Assembly: GCA_017887325.1 (NCBI GenBank) | Contig: JAGHIE010000022.1 | Location: 1-64,000 of the forward strand | Source of the DNA: Oscillospiraceae bacterium | GTDB taxonomy: Bacteria > Bacillota > Clostridia > Oscillospirales > Ruminococcaceae | DNA length: 64,000 bases | Direction of reading: 5' to 3' | Part shown: positions 16,028-24,494 of the stretch, piece by piece | Position numbering within the stretch: position 1 is the stretch's first letter | Layout: every line of letters begins with the position of its first letter | Notes under the pieces: model-generated | Databases searched by the model: none | What the model saw: the letters and a program-made list of their open reading frames with translations, nothing else | Told to the model about the DNA's origin: nothing | Position numbers and translations under genes: made by a program

Positions 16028-17212
16028 TTATAATTGTATTATTTTATCTAAAATATGACTTGCAACATCTTCTTTAGACATCAACGGTAATGGAGTAACA
16101 TCATCTTTTGTAATCAAAGTCACAATATTGGTATTTCCACCAAATCCAGCACCTTGTTCTTTCAAGTTATTTGCAACAATCATATCAACATTTTTCTTTT
16201 CTAACTTTAACTTAGAATTTTCAATCAAATCTTTAGTTTCCATAGAAAAACCACACAAAATTTGACCTTGCTTTTTATTTTGGCCTAAATAAGCTAAAAT
16301 ATCATCTGTCTTTTTAAGTTCGATTTGCATTTTAGCATCTGATTTTTTTATTTTATTATCTGAAACTTCAATTGGAGTAAAATCGCTCACAGCAGCAGAT
16401 TTAATTATAATATCTGAACTGTCAGCATATTTTTTCACAGCTTCAAACATATCTTTAGCACTTTCAACTTCTATAGTATTAACTAAAATAGGTTTTTCTA
16501 AATCAGTTTTACCACTAATCAAAGTTACATTAGCGCCTCTCATTCTAGCTACTTTTGCTACTTCATACCCCATTTTACCAGTAGAATGGTTTGTAATAAA
16601 TCTAACTGGGTCAATACTTTCTCTAGTAGCTCCAGCAGTAACTAAAACATTTTTTCCTAATAAATCTTTATTAGTACACAAAGCATCTATAACATACTCG
16701 TATAAAACATTTGGCTCTGGCATTCTACCTTTACCAACATCTTTACAAGCTAATAATCCTTCGCTAGGTTCAACAACTGTATGTCCCAACTCTTTTAACA
16801 TAGCAATATTTCTTTGAGTTACTGGATTTTCATACATAGCTGTATTCATAGCAGGAGATACAATTATTTTACATTTAGTTGCTAAAAGAGTGGTTGTTAG
16901 CATATCATCTGCTATACCATGAACCATTTTAGCAATAACATTAGCAGTAGCAGGAGCAACCAAGACAACATCTGCTTTTTTTGCAATAGATACATGTTTA
17001 ACATCCCATTCAAAATCTCTAGCAAAAGTGTCAATCATACATCTGTTACCGGTTAATGTTTCAAATGTTAGTGGAGATATAAACTCAGTAGCATTTTTAG
17101 TCATAATCACATGAACATCAAAATTTTCTTTACTAAGTCTACTTGCAAGGTATGCAATTTTATAACATGCTATTCCACCTGTTATCCCTAAAACTACTGT
17201 TTTCTTTTCCAT
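16028..17212 (-). CDS. coaBC: Phosphopantothenoylcysteine synthetase/decarboxylase
   Basis: A 394-residue bifunctional enzyme for two steps of coenzyme A synthesis. The N-terminal flavoprotein decarboxylase (CoaC, about 1-180) shows G-I-T-G-G-I-A, catalytic His in V-K-H-V and the P-A-M-N-T-A-M motif; the C-terminal synthetase (CoaB) has V-T-A-G-A-T-R-E-S-I-D-P-V-R and K-x-K-K-x patterns near 290. Starts 4 bases after the rpoZ stop. Cytoplasmic, essential. Confidence 0.96.
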   Translation of the reverse strand: MEKKTVVLGITGGIACYKIAYLASRLSKENFDVHVIMTKNATEFISPLTFETLTGNRCMIDTFARDFEWDVKHVSIAKKADVVLVAPATANVIAKMVHGIADDMLTTTLLATKCKIIVSPAMNTAMYENPVTQRNIAMLKELGHTVVEPSEGLLACKDVGKGRMPEPNVLYEYVIDALCTNKDLLGKNVLVTAGATRESIDPVRFITNHSTGKMGYEVAKVARMRGANVTLISGKTDLEKPILVNTIEVESAKDMFEAVKKYADSSDIIIKSAAVSDFTPIEVSDNKIKKSDAKMQIELKKTDDILAYLGQNKKQGQILCGFSMETKDLIENSKLKLEKKNVDMIVANNLKEQGAGFGGNTNIVTLITKDDVTPLPLMSKEDVASHILDKIIQL

Positions 17213-17216
17213 AATA

Positions 17217-17444
17217 CTATTTTCCTTGTTCTATATCTTCACCAATACCTGCTGGTTCTACAAGTTTATATTTGTTTTTAGCAAATTCTTCAACAGCTAT
17301 TTTAACTGGTTTTTCTGTTAATTCAATGTGTTCAGCTTCTGCTTTTTCTGTAATTTCTCTAGCTCTTTTAGCTACAGCTATAACTAAAGAATAGTAGCTT
17401 TGTCCTGGTTTTAAAATTTCTGAGCTTGCTGGTCTGTGCATCAT
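17217..17444 (-). CDS. rpoZ: RNA polymerase omega subunit
   Basis: A 75-residue protein with the omega pattern: M-M-H-R-P-A-S-S-E-I-L, then S-Y-Y-S-L-V-I-A-V-A-K-R-A-R-E-I and a C-terminal A-V-E-E-F. Omega assists folding of the beta-prime subunit. Two ATG codons are adjacent; AAAGGAG lies 10 bases before the first. Located between gmk and coaBC, the standard order in Firmicutes. Confidence 0.93.
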   Translation of the reverse strand: MMHRPASSEILKPGQSYYSLVIAVAKRAREITEKAEAEHIELTEKPVKIAVEEFAKNKYKLVEPAGIGEDIEQGK

Positions 17445-17488
17445 AGTAAATTTCTCCTTTATAATTAAAATTAGTTTATATTTTATAA

Positions 17489-18061
17489 TTATCTGTTACG
17501 ATTTCTTTCTGCTCTAATGATAGCTTCTAAATCAGCAACAGCATCTGACACTGTATTATTTACAATAGTATAATCATACTCATCTTTATGAGCAATTTCT
17601 TCTTTTGCTGTGTTTAATCGTTTAGTTATAGTTTCAATATCTTCTGTTTGTCTATCAACTAATCTTCTTTCTAATTCTTCCATACTAGGAGGCATTAAGA
17701 AAACTAAAACAGCATCTTTTTGTTTTTCTTTAACTTTCATAGCGCCTTGAACTTCTATTTCCAAAATTACATTTTGTCCTTTTTCAAGTCTTTCTAAAAC
17801 TGGAGCTTTAGGTGTGCCATAAAAGTTTTCACAATATTTTGCATATTCTAACATTCCATCATTAGAAATTTGTTGTTCAAATTCTTCTTTTGTTAAAAAG
17901 TAATAGTTTTTACCATTAATTTCGCCTTCTCTAGGGCTTCTAGTAGTAGCTGAAACAGATAAGAATACATTATCATCTTTATCTATTAATTCTTTTAAAA
18001 CAGTACCTTTTCCACAACCAGAAGGACCTGAAAAAACGATTAATATACCTTTTTTATTCAT
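17489..18061 (-). CDS. gmk: Guanylate kinase
   Basis: A 190-residue kinase converting GMP to GDP. P-loop G-P-S-G-C-G-K-G-T near residue 12, then [11 protein letters not shown] and Y-Y-F-L (GMP binding). I use the ATG at 18061: the frame extends upstream but the real start must be one of three consecutive ATG codons at 18059-18067, because GGAGGA at 18070-18075 is 8 bases before the third and the upstream extension is the remA coding sequence. It overlaps the remA stop by 8 bases, so translation is coupled. Confidence 0.96.
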   Translation of the reverse strand: MNKKGILIVFSGPSGCGKGTVLKELIDKDDNVFLSVSATTRSPREGEINGKNYYFLTKEEFEQQISNDGMLEYAKYCENFYGTPKAPVLERLEKGQNVILEIEVQGAMKVKEKQKDAVLVFLMPPSMEELERRLVDRQTEDIETITKRLNTAKEEIAHKDEYDYTIVNNTVSDAVADLEAIIRAERNRNR

Positions 18062-18311
18062 CATCATCTTCCTCCTCATCATCACCAATTCTATTAGCAA
18101 CAGTTTCAGGTTGAATAGCAGATAAAATAACATGGTCGCTATCCATTATTATAACCGCCCTTGTTCTTCTACCATAAGTTGCATCTATAAGCAATCCTTT
18201 ATCTCTTGCTTCTTGAATAATTCTTCTAATAGGTGCAGACTCTGGACTCACTATTGCAACAAGTCTGTTTGCAGACACCATATTACCAAATCCTATATTT
18301 ATAAGTTTCAT
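18054..18311 (-). CDS. remA: Extracellular matrix regulator RemA
   Basis: An 85-residue DUF370 protein, close to Bacillus Rem[37 protein letters not shown] and S-A-I-Q-P-E-T-V are nearly the same. RemA is a DNA-binding ring protein that activates matrix genes and osmoprotection in B. subtilis. Here the protein ends in an acidic [10 protein letters not shown] tail; the DNA encoding the tail also forms the gmk ribosome-binding site. Start at 18311: GAGGAG lies 7 bases upstream. Confidence 0.95.
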   Translation of the reverse strand: MKLINIGFGNMVSANRLVAIVSPESAPIRRIIQEARDKGLLIDATYGRRTRAVIIMDSDHVILSAIQPETVANRIGDDEEEDDDE

Positions 18312-18328
18312 AAAAACTCTCCTCAAAC

Positions 18329-19207
18329 CTATTCAATATTTTGAATTTGTTCTCTTATTTTTTCAATTTCAGATTTAATTTCCACAACATAACCTGTAAT
18401 TTCTATATCTTGAGCTTTAGAACCAATAGTATTAGTTTCGCGATTTAATTCTTGAACTAAGAAATCTAATTTTCTACCAACTGGATTTTCTTCTTCTAAT
18501 AATGTTTTAAATTGTTTCAAGTGACTATTTAGTCTAACTGTTTCTTCATCTATAGCAATTTTTTCAGAGTATAAAGCAGCTTCTAATAAAATCCTTTGCT
18601 CGTCAATGCTAGTATCATTTAAAACTTCCATCATTTTATTAGTTATTCTCTCTCTATAATTAACGACAGTTATAGGGGCTTTTTCTTCTATACTCTTAAC
18701 AATTTCTGCTATTCTTTCTAATCTTTGTAAAATATCATTTTTTAACCTTTGACCTTCTACAGCTCTCATCGCAATGAAGTTTTCCACAGCTACATTTAAA
18801 ACAAATTTAACATCTTCCCAAACTTGTTCCTCATCTTCTTCTGCTTTTTTTACATTAAAGATATCACTAAATCTTGATATAGAAGATAAAGATAAATCAT
18901 CATTTAAATCTAAAGTTTTACCCAATTTTCTAAGTTCTTCAACATATTCTCTAGCTAAAGACTCATTAATTTGCACTTGTGTATCACTGTCTTCGATGTT
19001 GTATATAGTAGCACTTACATCAACTTTTCCTCTTGATACTAGTGACTGAACAAAAGTTTTTACCTTTGGTTCTAAATAAGCATAAGATCTAGGAATTCTT
19101 GAAGAAAACTCAAAAAATCTATGATTTACAGATTTAATCTCTACAGATATATCTCTACCGTTCAATATTAAGTTATGTCTTCCATAACCTGTCATACTTT
19201 TTATCAT
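18329..19207 (-). CDS. yicC: YicC family endoribonuclease
   Basis: A 292-residue protein: [10 protein letters not shown] start, I-K-S-V-N-H-R-F (about 26-33) and a C-terminal DUF1732 part with [13 protein letters not shown]-x-N-T-I-G-S-K-A and a final [11 protein letters not shown]. YicC proteins are metal-dependent endoribonucleases involved in small-RNA decay in Escherichia coli. It is the first gene of the 15-kb operon, just upstream of remA and gmk, its usual neighbours in Firmicutes. Confidence 0.93.
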   Translation of the reverse strand: MIKSMTGYGRHNLILNGRDISVEIKSVNHRFFEFSSRIPRSYAYLEPKVKTFVQSLVSRGKVDVSATIYNIEDSDTQVQINESLAREYVEELRKLGKTLDLNDDLSLSSISRFSDIFNVKKAEEDEEQVWEDVKFVLNVAVENFIAMRAVEGQRLKNDILQRLERIAEIVKSIEEKAPITVVNYRERITNKMMEVLNDTSIDEQRILLEAALYSEKIAIDEETVRLNSHLKQFKTLLEEENPVGRKLDFLVQELNRETNTIGSKAQDIEITGYVVEIKSEIEKIREQIQNIE

Positions 19208-19269
19208 AAAAATTTTACCTCTCTTTATACTAACCCCAACTTATTAAAAAGCATATTTACTTATAATAT

Positions 19270-19298
19270 ATAATATCACATATAAAATCAATAGACAA
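19270..19298 (-). promoter_or_regulatory. Promoter of the yicC-to-spoVM operon
   Basis: On the minus strand TTGTCT (19293-19298), a 17-base spacer and TATTAT (19270-19275) lie about 60 bases before yicC. No terminator-like hairpin with a T-run was noticed between yicC and the Nudix gene, so this may drive the long operon, with possible internal promoters not identified. Confidence 0.55.
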
Positions 19299-19343
19299 GT
19301 ATTTGTTAACAATTTATTAATATTTATTTTGTATAAGTTAATA

Positions 19344-19373
19344 TTTACTTACTACTTATAAATGTGATATATT
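19344..19373 (+). promoter_or_regulatory. Possible vanW-like gene promoter
   Basis: TTTACT (19344-19349), an 18-base spacer and TATATT (19368-19373) lie 45 bases before the start codon. Both boxes are imperfect and the region is very A+T-rich. Confidence 0.35.
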
Positions 19374-19417
19374 ATATTAAATAAGTTATGTAAAATTTTG
19401 TAGAAAAGAGGGATTTT

Positions 19418-20839
19418 ATGAATATAGATATAAATAAAAAAAAGATAATAATTATTAGTAGCATAATACTAGGTATTTTATTAATACTAGGCCTTACATA
19501 CTGGATAATTACATACAATATGAGTAAGTTTTTAAATATAGATGAATATTACAAAGGAATGAGTGTAGAAAATGTTGATATAAGTGGACTTACAAAAGAA
19601 CAAGCTAATGAAAAAAAATCAGAAATGGAACAAAATGCAATATCTAATATAAAGATAGACTTAAAATACGAAGATAAAACATTTTATCTTTCAGGTAAAG
19701 ATTTTAAATTTAATTATGATACTGACGAAATCCTTAAAAAAGCTTATAATGTTGGTAGAAATGGAAATTTATTTTCTAGATATAAAACGGTTAAAAACTT
19801 AGAAAAAAACAAAAAGAATTTTGATTTAACAGCAACAGCTGACGAAAAATCAATTCAAGAACAAATCGATGCTATTTCAAAAGAAATTAATCAAGACCCA
19901 GTAAAAAACAGCGTTAAATTCACACCAAACGAACAAGAAATGTTTACATATGTGGAAGGTCACGATGGCAGAAAAGTCAATTCTGAAGAATTGCTAAAAC
20001 AAATAAAAGAAAATTTATCAAACGAGAAAAATGAAGAAGCAAAAGTTATAAATATTCCTGTTACAGTAGTTCCCCATGAAAGTAAATCTATTGAGGAATT
20101 AAAACAAGAAACATCATTGATAGCTAAATTTAGTACAGTTTCAAGCAATAATGCAAATGGTAATAGTAATATGGCACTTGCTATGAGAAAAATAAATGGT
20201 ACTGTATTACAACCTAATGAAACATTTTCATATAATAATACTTTAGGTGATACAACCTCTCCTGCTGGTGGGTGGTTGCCTGCTGGAGCAATAGAAAATG
20301 GAAAATTAATACAATCATACGGCGGAGGAATTTGCCAAGGTTCAACAACTCTTTATGGCGCTGTTTTAAGAGCTGGTCTTGAAATCACAGAAAGAAATGA
20401 ACATGGCTTCCCTATAGGATATGTTGATATAGGTCAAGATGCTGCTGTTTCTAGTGGTTGGCTTGATTTTCAATTTACTAATAATTATGATACACCGATT
20501 TATATAAAATCATATATGTATGGTGTAACATTAACAGTTGAAATATATGGTAAAAAACCAGCAGAATGGGATGAGATAACAGTATCTTCTCAAACTACAC
20601 AAGTTATTTCTCCACCTGCTGAAAAAGTAATAGAAGATAATACTTTACCAAAAGGTGAACGAGTTGTAGAAAAAGAGGCTCGTACAGGATACAGAGCAAC
20701 TGCTCAAAGACATTATTATAAAAATGGTGCTTTAATTAAAAGCGAAGACTTGCAATCATCTTACTATGCACCAGTACAAGGAATTGTAAAAGTTGGTACA
20801 AAAGAACCACCTAAAACACCAACTCCTCCAGCTCAATAA
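19418..20839 (+). CDS. VanW-like envelope protein with PG-binding and G5-like domains
   Basis: A 473-residue exported protein. An N-terminal membrane anchor (about 8-32) is followed by one or two YoaR-type putative peptidoglycan-binding domains (about 35-220; note V-D-I-S-G-L-T-K-E-Q-A), then the VanW domain (about 225-370) with F-S-Y-N-N, G-G-G-I-C-Q-G-S-T-T-L-Y and F-P-I-G-Y near 335. The C-terminal 90 residues resemble a G5 domain, ending in a Pro-rich tail. VanW proteins occur widely in Gram-positives; their activity is uncertain and the name comes from a vancomycin-resistance cluster, so no resistance should be inferred. Single gene with its own terminator; GAGGG is 8 bases before ATG. 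Confidence 0.88.
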   Translation: MNIDINKKKIIIISSIILGILLILGLTYWIITYNMSKFLNIDEYYKGMSVENVDISGLTKEQANEKKSEMEQNAISNIKIDLKYEDKTFYLSGKDFKFNYDTDEILKKAYNVGRNGNLFSRYKTVKNLEKNKKNFDLTATADEKSIQEQIDAISKEINQDPVKNSVKFTPNEQEMFTYVEGHDGRKVNSEELLKQIKENLSNEKNEEAKVINIPVTVVPHESKSIEELKQETSLIAKFSTVSSNNANGNSNMALAMRKINGTVLQPNETFSYNNTLGDTTSPAGGWLPAGAIENGKLIQSYGGGICQGSTTLYGAVLRAGLEITERNEHGFPIGYVDIGQDAAVSSGWLDFQFTNNYDTPIYIKSYMYGVTLTVEIYGKKPAEWDEITVSSQTTQVISPPAEKVIEDNTLPKGERVVEKEARTGYRATAQRHYYKNGALIKSEDLQSSYYAPVQGIVKVGTKEPPKTPTPPAQ

Positions 20840-20845
20840 AATAAA

Positions 20846-20888
20846 TAAAAGAGATATTTAATAGAGTTTAAATATCTCTTTTATTATA
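20846..20888 (+). terminator. Terminator after the vanW-like gene
   Basis: 15-bp perfect inverted repeat (20846-20860 with 20869-20883) with an 8-base loop, directly after the stop codon; the stem itself ends in an A-run/T-run pair. Confidence 0.82.
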
Positions 20889-20893
20889 CTAAC

Positions 20894-20930
20894 AAAAAAA
20901 GCAGACAAATTAATGTCTGCTTTTTATTTT
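20894..20930. terminator. Terminator of the carboxyltransferase operon
   Basis: 7-bp G+C-containing stem gcagaca/tgtctgc (20901-20907 with 20914-20920) flanked by seven A and five T residues, hence functional in both directions; it lies just after the oadA-like stop codon on the minus strand. Confidence 0.85.
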
Positions 20931-20938
20931 GCTATCTA

Positions 20939-22336
20939 TTAAACTGGATGAACTGATTTGCTAGCATCAGCATGAGCAGAATCAATACCCATTTTTTTGT
21001 TTCTTCTATTTTCAAAGAATTTAGTAGCAACTTGTCCGAATTGAGCGTAGCTTAATACATCTTCTTCTTGTTCTGTCCAATCAGCACATTCAGCACGAAG
21101 TTTATCTAACTCAGGAGCGATTAAATCAGCTGGACGGCAATCGATAGGTTCAGCATCACCAATAATTTTTTTGCGGAATTCTGGATCGATAGGACATGGA
21201 GTTTTACCATATTCACCACGAACAAGACCTTTAAATTCTTTAGTAACAGTTTTGTATCTTTCACCTGTAATAACATTAAATACAGCTTGTGTACCAACGA
21301 TTTGAGAAGTAGGAGTAACAAGAGGAGGCATACCAGCGTCAGCTCTAACTCTTGGAACTTCTTGCATAACTTCTGTTAATTTGTCAGCTTTACCAGCTTG
21401 TTTTAATTGGCTTAATAGGTTAGATAACATACCACCTGGTACTTGGTAAATTAATGCATTAGCATCTGTAGCTAACATTTTTGGATCTAATAGACCAGAT
21501 TTTAGATATTTTTCTCTTAATGTCATAAAGTAATCTCTAATTTCATTTAAAAGAATTAAATCTAAACCTGTATCATATTCAGTACCTTGTAAAGCAGCAA
21601 CCATAGATTCAGTTGGAGCATGAGAAGTACCTAATGCTAAAGGACTCATAGCTGTGTCGATAATATCAGCACCAGCTTCGATACCTTTTAATAAGCACAT
21701 TGAAGCTAAACCAGAAGTATAGTGTGTATGAAGTTGGATTGGAATATCAACAGCTTCTTTTAAAGCTTTAGTTAACTCAGCAGTTTTGTAAGGAGTTAAT
21801 AAAGCAGCCATATCTTTAATACAGATAGAATCTGCACCAGCTTCTTGAATACGTTTAGCATAATCGATGTAGTATTCATTTGTAAATACTTCACCTAATG
21901 TGTAAGAAATAGCAACTTGTGCGTGTGCTTTTTCTTTTTTAGCAGCTTTAATAGCTGTTTCTAAGTTTCTGATATCGTTTAATGCGTCGAAAATACGGAT
22001 AATATCAATACCATTAGCAACTGATTTTTGTACAAAGTATTCTAGTACATCATCAGCATAATGACGATAACCTAACATATTTTGACCACGGAATAACATT
22101 TGTAATTTTGTATTAGGCATTTCTCTTCTGATAATGCGAAGTCTTTCCCATGGGTCTTCATCTAAGAATCTTAAGCAACTATCGAACGTAGCTCCACCCC
22201 ATACCTCACAAGAATGATAACCTACTTTATCCATTTTAGATAGGATAGGTAGCATTTCGTCCATTGTCATACGAGTAGCAATCAAAGATTGATGAGCATC
22301 ACGCAAGACGGTTTCTGTAACTTTAACTTTAGCCAT
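20939..22336 (-). CDS. oadA: Pyruvate/oxaloacetate carboxyltransferase subunit (OadA/5S type)
   Basis: A 465-residue TIM-barrel enzyme that moves CO2 between oxaloacetate/pyruvate and biotin. Visible: L-R-D-A-H-Q-S-L near 12-19, E-V-W-G-G-A-T-F-D near 44, M-L-F-R-G-Q-N-M-L-G near 76, catalytic-site Lys in C-I-K-D-M-A, metal His pair in L-H-T-H, and a PYC_OADA domain to about 440. There is no attached biotin domain; the biotin carrier is the separate gene upstream. ATG at 22336 is 9 bases after AGAGGA; the ATG nine bases earlier touches the site. No membrane beta or gamma subunit of a Na+-pumping decarboxylase is nearby, so a transcarboxylase (5S subunit) role is the better guess. Confidence 0.9.
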   Translation of the reverse strand: MAKVKVTETVLRDAHQSLIATRMTMDEMLPILSKMDKVGYHSCEVWGGATFDSCLRFLDEDPWERLRIIRREMPNTKLQMLFRGQNMLGYRHYADDVLEYFVQKSVANGIDIIRIFDALNDIRNLETAIKAAKKEKAHAQVAISYTLGEVFTNEYYIDYAKRIQEAGADSICIKDMAALLTPYKTAELTKALKEAVDIPIQLHTHYTSGLASMCLLKGIEAGADIIDTAMSPLALGTSHAPTESMVAALQGTEYDTGLDLILLNEIRDYFMTLREKYLKSGLLDPKMLATDANALIYQVPGGMLSNLLSQLKQAGKADKLTEVMQEVPRVRADAGMPPLVTPTSQIVGTQAVFNVITGERYKTVTKEFKGLVRGEYGKTPCPIDPEFRKKIIGDAEPIDCRPADLIAPELDKLRAECADWTEQEEDVLSYAQFGQVATKFFENRRNKKMGIDSAHADASKSVHPV

Positions 22337-22385
22337 CTGTAACATTCCTCTCTATAATTAACAATTTAGAAAATCAAAATAACTA

Positions 22386-22763
22386 TTAACCAACAGTAGC
22401 AATAACTTGGTTTGTTTCAACAGAGTCACCTTTTTTAACTGTGATAGAAGTTACTTTACCATCGCAAGGAGCAACGATATCATTTTCCATTTTCATAGCT
22501 TCTAAAATGATGATTGGTTCACCAGTTTTAACTGTATCGCCAACATTTTTCTTAATATCTAAAATTGTACCAGGCATTGGAGCTGTTACTTTTTCGCCTG
22601 CACCTGCAGGAGCAGCAGCTGGAGCTGGAGCTGGTGTTGCAGCTGGAGCAGGAGCAGCAGCTGGAGCTGGTGTAGCAACTGGAGCTGGAGCAGCACCTGC
22701 GCCTAATTCTTCTACACCTACAGTATATTGTTTACCATTTACAGTAATATTAAAGTTTCTCAC
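22386..22763 (-). CDS. Biotin carrier protein with Ala-Pro linker
   Basis: A 125-residue biotinyl-carrier protein. The C-terminal lipoyl/biotinyl domain has the E-A-M-K-M-E motif with Lys91 as the biotin site and P-M-P-G-T-I upstream. Residues about 22-55 are almost only Ala and Pro, a flexible tether that lets biotin swing between two active sites. The start is GTG at 22763 with GGAGG 8 bases upstream. It sits between the carboxyltransferase and OadA-like genes and would carry CO2 between them. Equivalent to the 1.3S subunit of transcarboxylase or the gamma chain of methylmalonyl-CoA decarboxylase. Confidence 0.93.
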   Translation of the reverse strand: MRNFNITVNGKQYTVGVEELGAGAAPAPVATPAPAAAPAPAATPAPAPAAAPAGAGEKVTAPMPGTILDIKKNVGDTVKTGEPIIILEAMKMENDIVAPCDGKVTSITVKKGDSVETNQVIATVG

Positions 22764-22800
22764 TTGAAAGTCCTCCCTTAAAATAATCTATATCCAAAAA

Positions 22801-24225
22801 TTATAAAACAGCATTTGAATGTTTTTTAGGTAATTTGCTTTCGCGTTTACCAGCAAGCATTTCAATAGCACGAATAATTGTAGCTCTTGTATCTTGTGGA
22901 TCGATAACAGCATCAACAAAGCCATTTTCGCTAGCTTTGAAAGCACCAGCTGTTTCGTTAATATATTCTTCAACTAGTTCTTGTCTTGATTTAGCTAAAT
23001 CAGTTGTACCTTTTAAAGCATCATGGTTTGTAAATTCAACATAAGCTTCTAAGCCCATAGCAGAAATTACACCTGTAGGCCATGCAACAGTAATGTCAGC
23101 ATTGCTTAAAGAGATATAAGAAGCACCAATAGCTTGACCTGCAATAATAGCAATTTTAGCTGTTGTAGCTTCAGCATAAGCATGAGCAAGTCTTGAAGTA
23201 GCTTTTATTAATCTAGCGCAATCAACTTGAGCAATACCTTTAGTATTGATAATAGTAACAACTGGAATATTGAAAGCATCACAAGTTCTAACTAATCTTG
23301 CAGCTTTGTCACAAGCGTCCATTTTAAATTCGCCAGCTGTTTCGTTGTTAACAACAAAACCTACAGTAGCACCTGAAACAGTAGCTAAAGCAGTAACGAT
23401 ACCTGTACCAAAATCACTAGCAAGTTCAACAACGCTATCAGCATCAGCAACAGCAGCAATAACTTGTTTAGCGTCCATAGCATCAACATCAGCAAAAGCG
23501 TTAGCAATTAATGTTTGAGCTTCTGGATTTGCAACTGTTTCGAATAATGGAGCTGCAGCTAAGTTATTTGCAGGTAACATAGCAACTAATTTTCTAACTT
23601 CTTCTAATGCACTATCTTCGTTTTCTTTAACGATAGAAGCAACACCAGCTTCAGCTGCAAATTTAGCTGTACCAGCTTCTTTTCTACCACCATTAGCATT
23701 AGTAACAAATGGAGCAGTTAAGAATAATTCAGCTTCTTCACTCATAACAACAAAATCAGCACTACAAGCCATAACAGCACTTGTTCCAGCACATGTACCT
23801 AAAACAACAGCAATTTGTGGAACAACACCTGAAACTCTGTTAGATAGGCTTAAAATTTCACTATAAGCTTTTAACATTTCATTAGCTTCATTTACTTTAG
23901 CACCGTTTGAGTCATAGATTGCAACAACAGGACAACCTGTTTTAGCAGCTAATTCATAAACTTTTTTAATTTTGTTAGCGTGAACTTTAGAAATAGCACC
24001 ACTACAAGCAGTAATATCTTGAGAGAAAACATAAACTAAGTTATCTCCAACATAACCATAACCTGTAACAACACCACTTGTTTCTTCGCCTAAACCAGCA
24101 AAAGCATCAAGTTCAACAAAAGTATCTGCATCAAATAGTTTTGAAATTCTGTTTTTAGCAGGAGTTTCTTTAGAAACTTTCAAAACATATTCAGCAAGTG
24201 TATTCATCTTGCTTTCTGGATTCAT
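22801..24225 (-). CDS. Divergent acyl-CoA carboxyltransferase subunit (12S/MmdA type)
   Basis: A 474-residue protein of the carboxyl-transferase family PF01039 (propionyl-CoA carboxylase beta, methylmalonyl-CoA decarboxylase alpha, 12S transcarboxylase). The two crotonase-like halves are recognisable: S-G-V-V-P-Q-I near 138 in the first, A-Y-A-E-A-T and A-W-P-T-G-V-I-S-A-M-G in the second. It is shorter than usual (family about 510) and key glycine loops differ: D-S-N-G-A-K replaces D-S-G-G-A-R and G-T-C-A-G-T replaces G-P-C-A-G-G. So acyl-CoA binding may be altered and the substrate is uncertain. GGAGG lies 7 bases before ATG. First gene of the three-gene operon; codon usage favours Ala-GCT/GCA as in highly expressed genes. 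Confidence 0.85.
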   Translation of the reverse strand: MNPESKMNTLAEYVLKVSKETPAKNRISKLFDADTFVELDAFAGLGEETSGVVTGYGYVGDNLVYVFSQDITACSGAISKVHANKIKKVYELAAKTGCPVVAIYDSNGAKVNEANEMLKAYSEILSLSNRVSGVVPQIAVVLGTCAGTSAVMACSADFVVMSEEAELFLTAPFVTNANGGRKEAGTAKFAAEAGVASIVKENEDSALEEVRKLVAMLPANNLAAAPLFETVANPEAQTLIANAFADVDAMDAKQVIAAVADADSVVELASDFGTGIVTALATVSGATVGFVVNNETAGEFKMDACDKAARLVRTCDAFNIPVVTIINTKGIAQVDCARLIKATSRLAHAYAEATTAKIAIIAGQAIGASYISLSNADITVAWPTGVISAMGLEAYVEFTNHDALKGTTDLAKSRQELVEEYINETAGAFKASENGFVDAVIDPQDTRATIIRAIEMLAGKRESKLPKKHSNAVL

Positions 24226-24368
24226 TCCAATTCCTCCAATCTTTTATAAGCACACAAAGTGTAGCTATTTTACAAATTTTTGTTTACAACAAATTGTCAT
24301 AAACCACAAAAATAAGCGAGTGAAAATTAAGACAAAATACACCCACTTACAAAAATTGTCCATCTTTT

Positions 24369-24396
24369 ATTATACACAAATATTAATAAAGTACAA
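24369..24396 (-). promoter_or_regulatory. Promoter of the carboxyltransferase operon
   Basis: On the minus strand a perfect TATAAT (24369-24374) has TTGTAC (24391-24396) 16 bases upstream, a weaker -35. The inferred RNA start near 24362 leaves a leader of about 137 bases before the ATG at 24225; I could not recognise a known riboswitch in it. Confidence 0.5.
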
Positions 24397-24460
24397 GGGT
24401 TTTTAATCTATTTTTTCAATTTTGTTATTTTTTTATCAATTTTTATAATTAGAAAGATAA

Positions 24461-24490
24461 AAAAGTAGAGTATACATTTACTCTACTTTT
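24461..24490 (-). terminator. Terminator after the gene at 24495
   Basis: 12-bp perfect stem (24461-24472 with 24479-24490) and 6-base loop. On the minus strand it closes the M50-scpAB-gerW-dacF-rluB gene line. Confidence 0.85.
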
Positions 24491-24494
24491 TATA

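Noticed and set aside
18062-18133. Long N-terminal extension of Gmk
   Set aside because: It is the remA coding region in another frame; the ribosome-binding site supports the ATG near 18061.
19418-20839. VanW-like gene as a vancomycin-resistance marker
   Set aside because: VanW-domain proteins are common in susceptible Clostridia, and no vanH, ligase or vanX genes are nearby.
22441-22767. Plus-strand frame opposite the biotin carrier rich in Gly/Ala
   Set aside because: It is the complement of the Ala-Pro linker and biotin domain codons; no start site and no independent support.
23246-23518. Plus-strand Ala/Ser-rich frame within the carboxyltransferase gene
   Set aside because: A shadow of a strongly coding minus-strand gene, without ribosome-binding site or family pattern.
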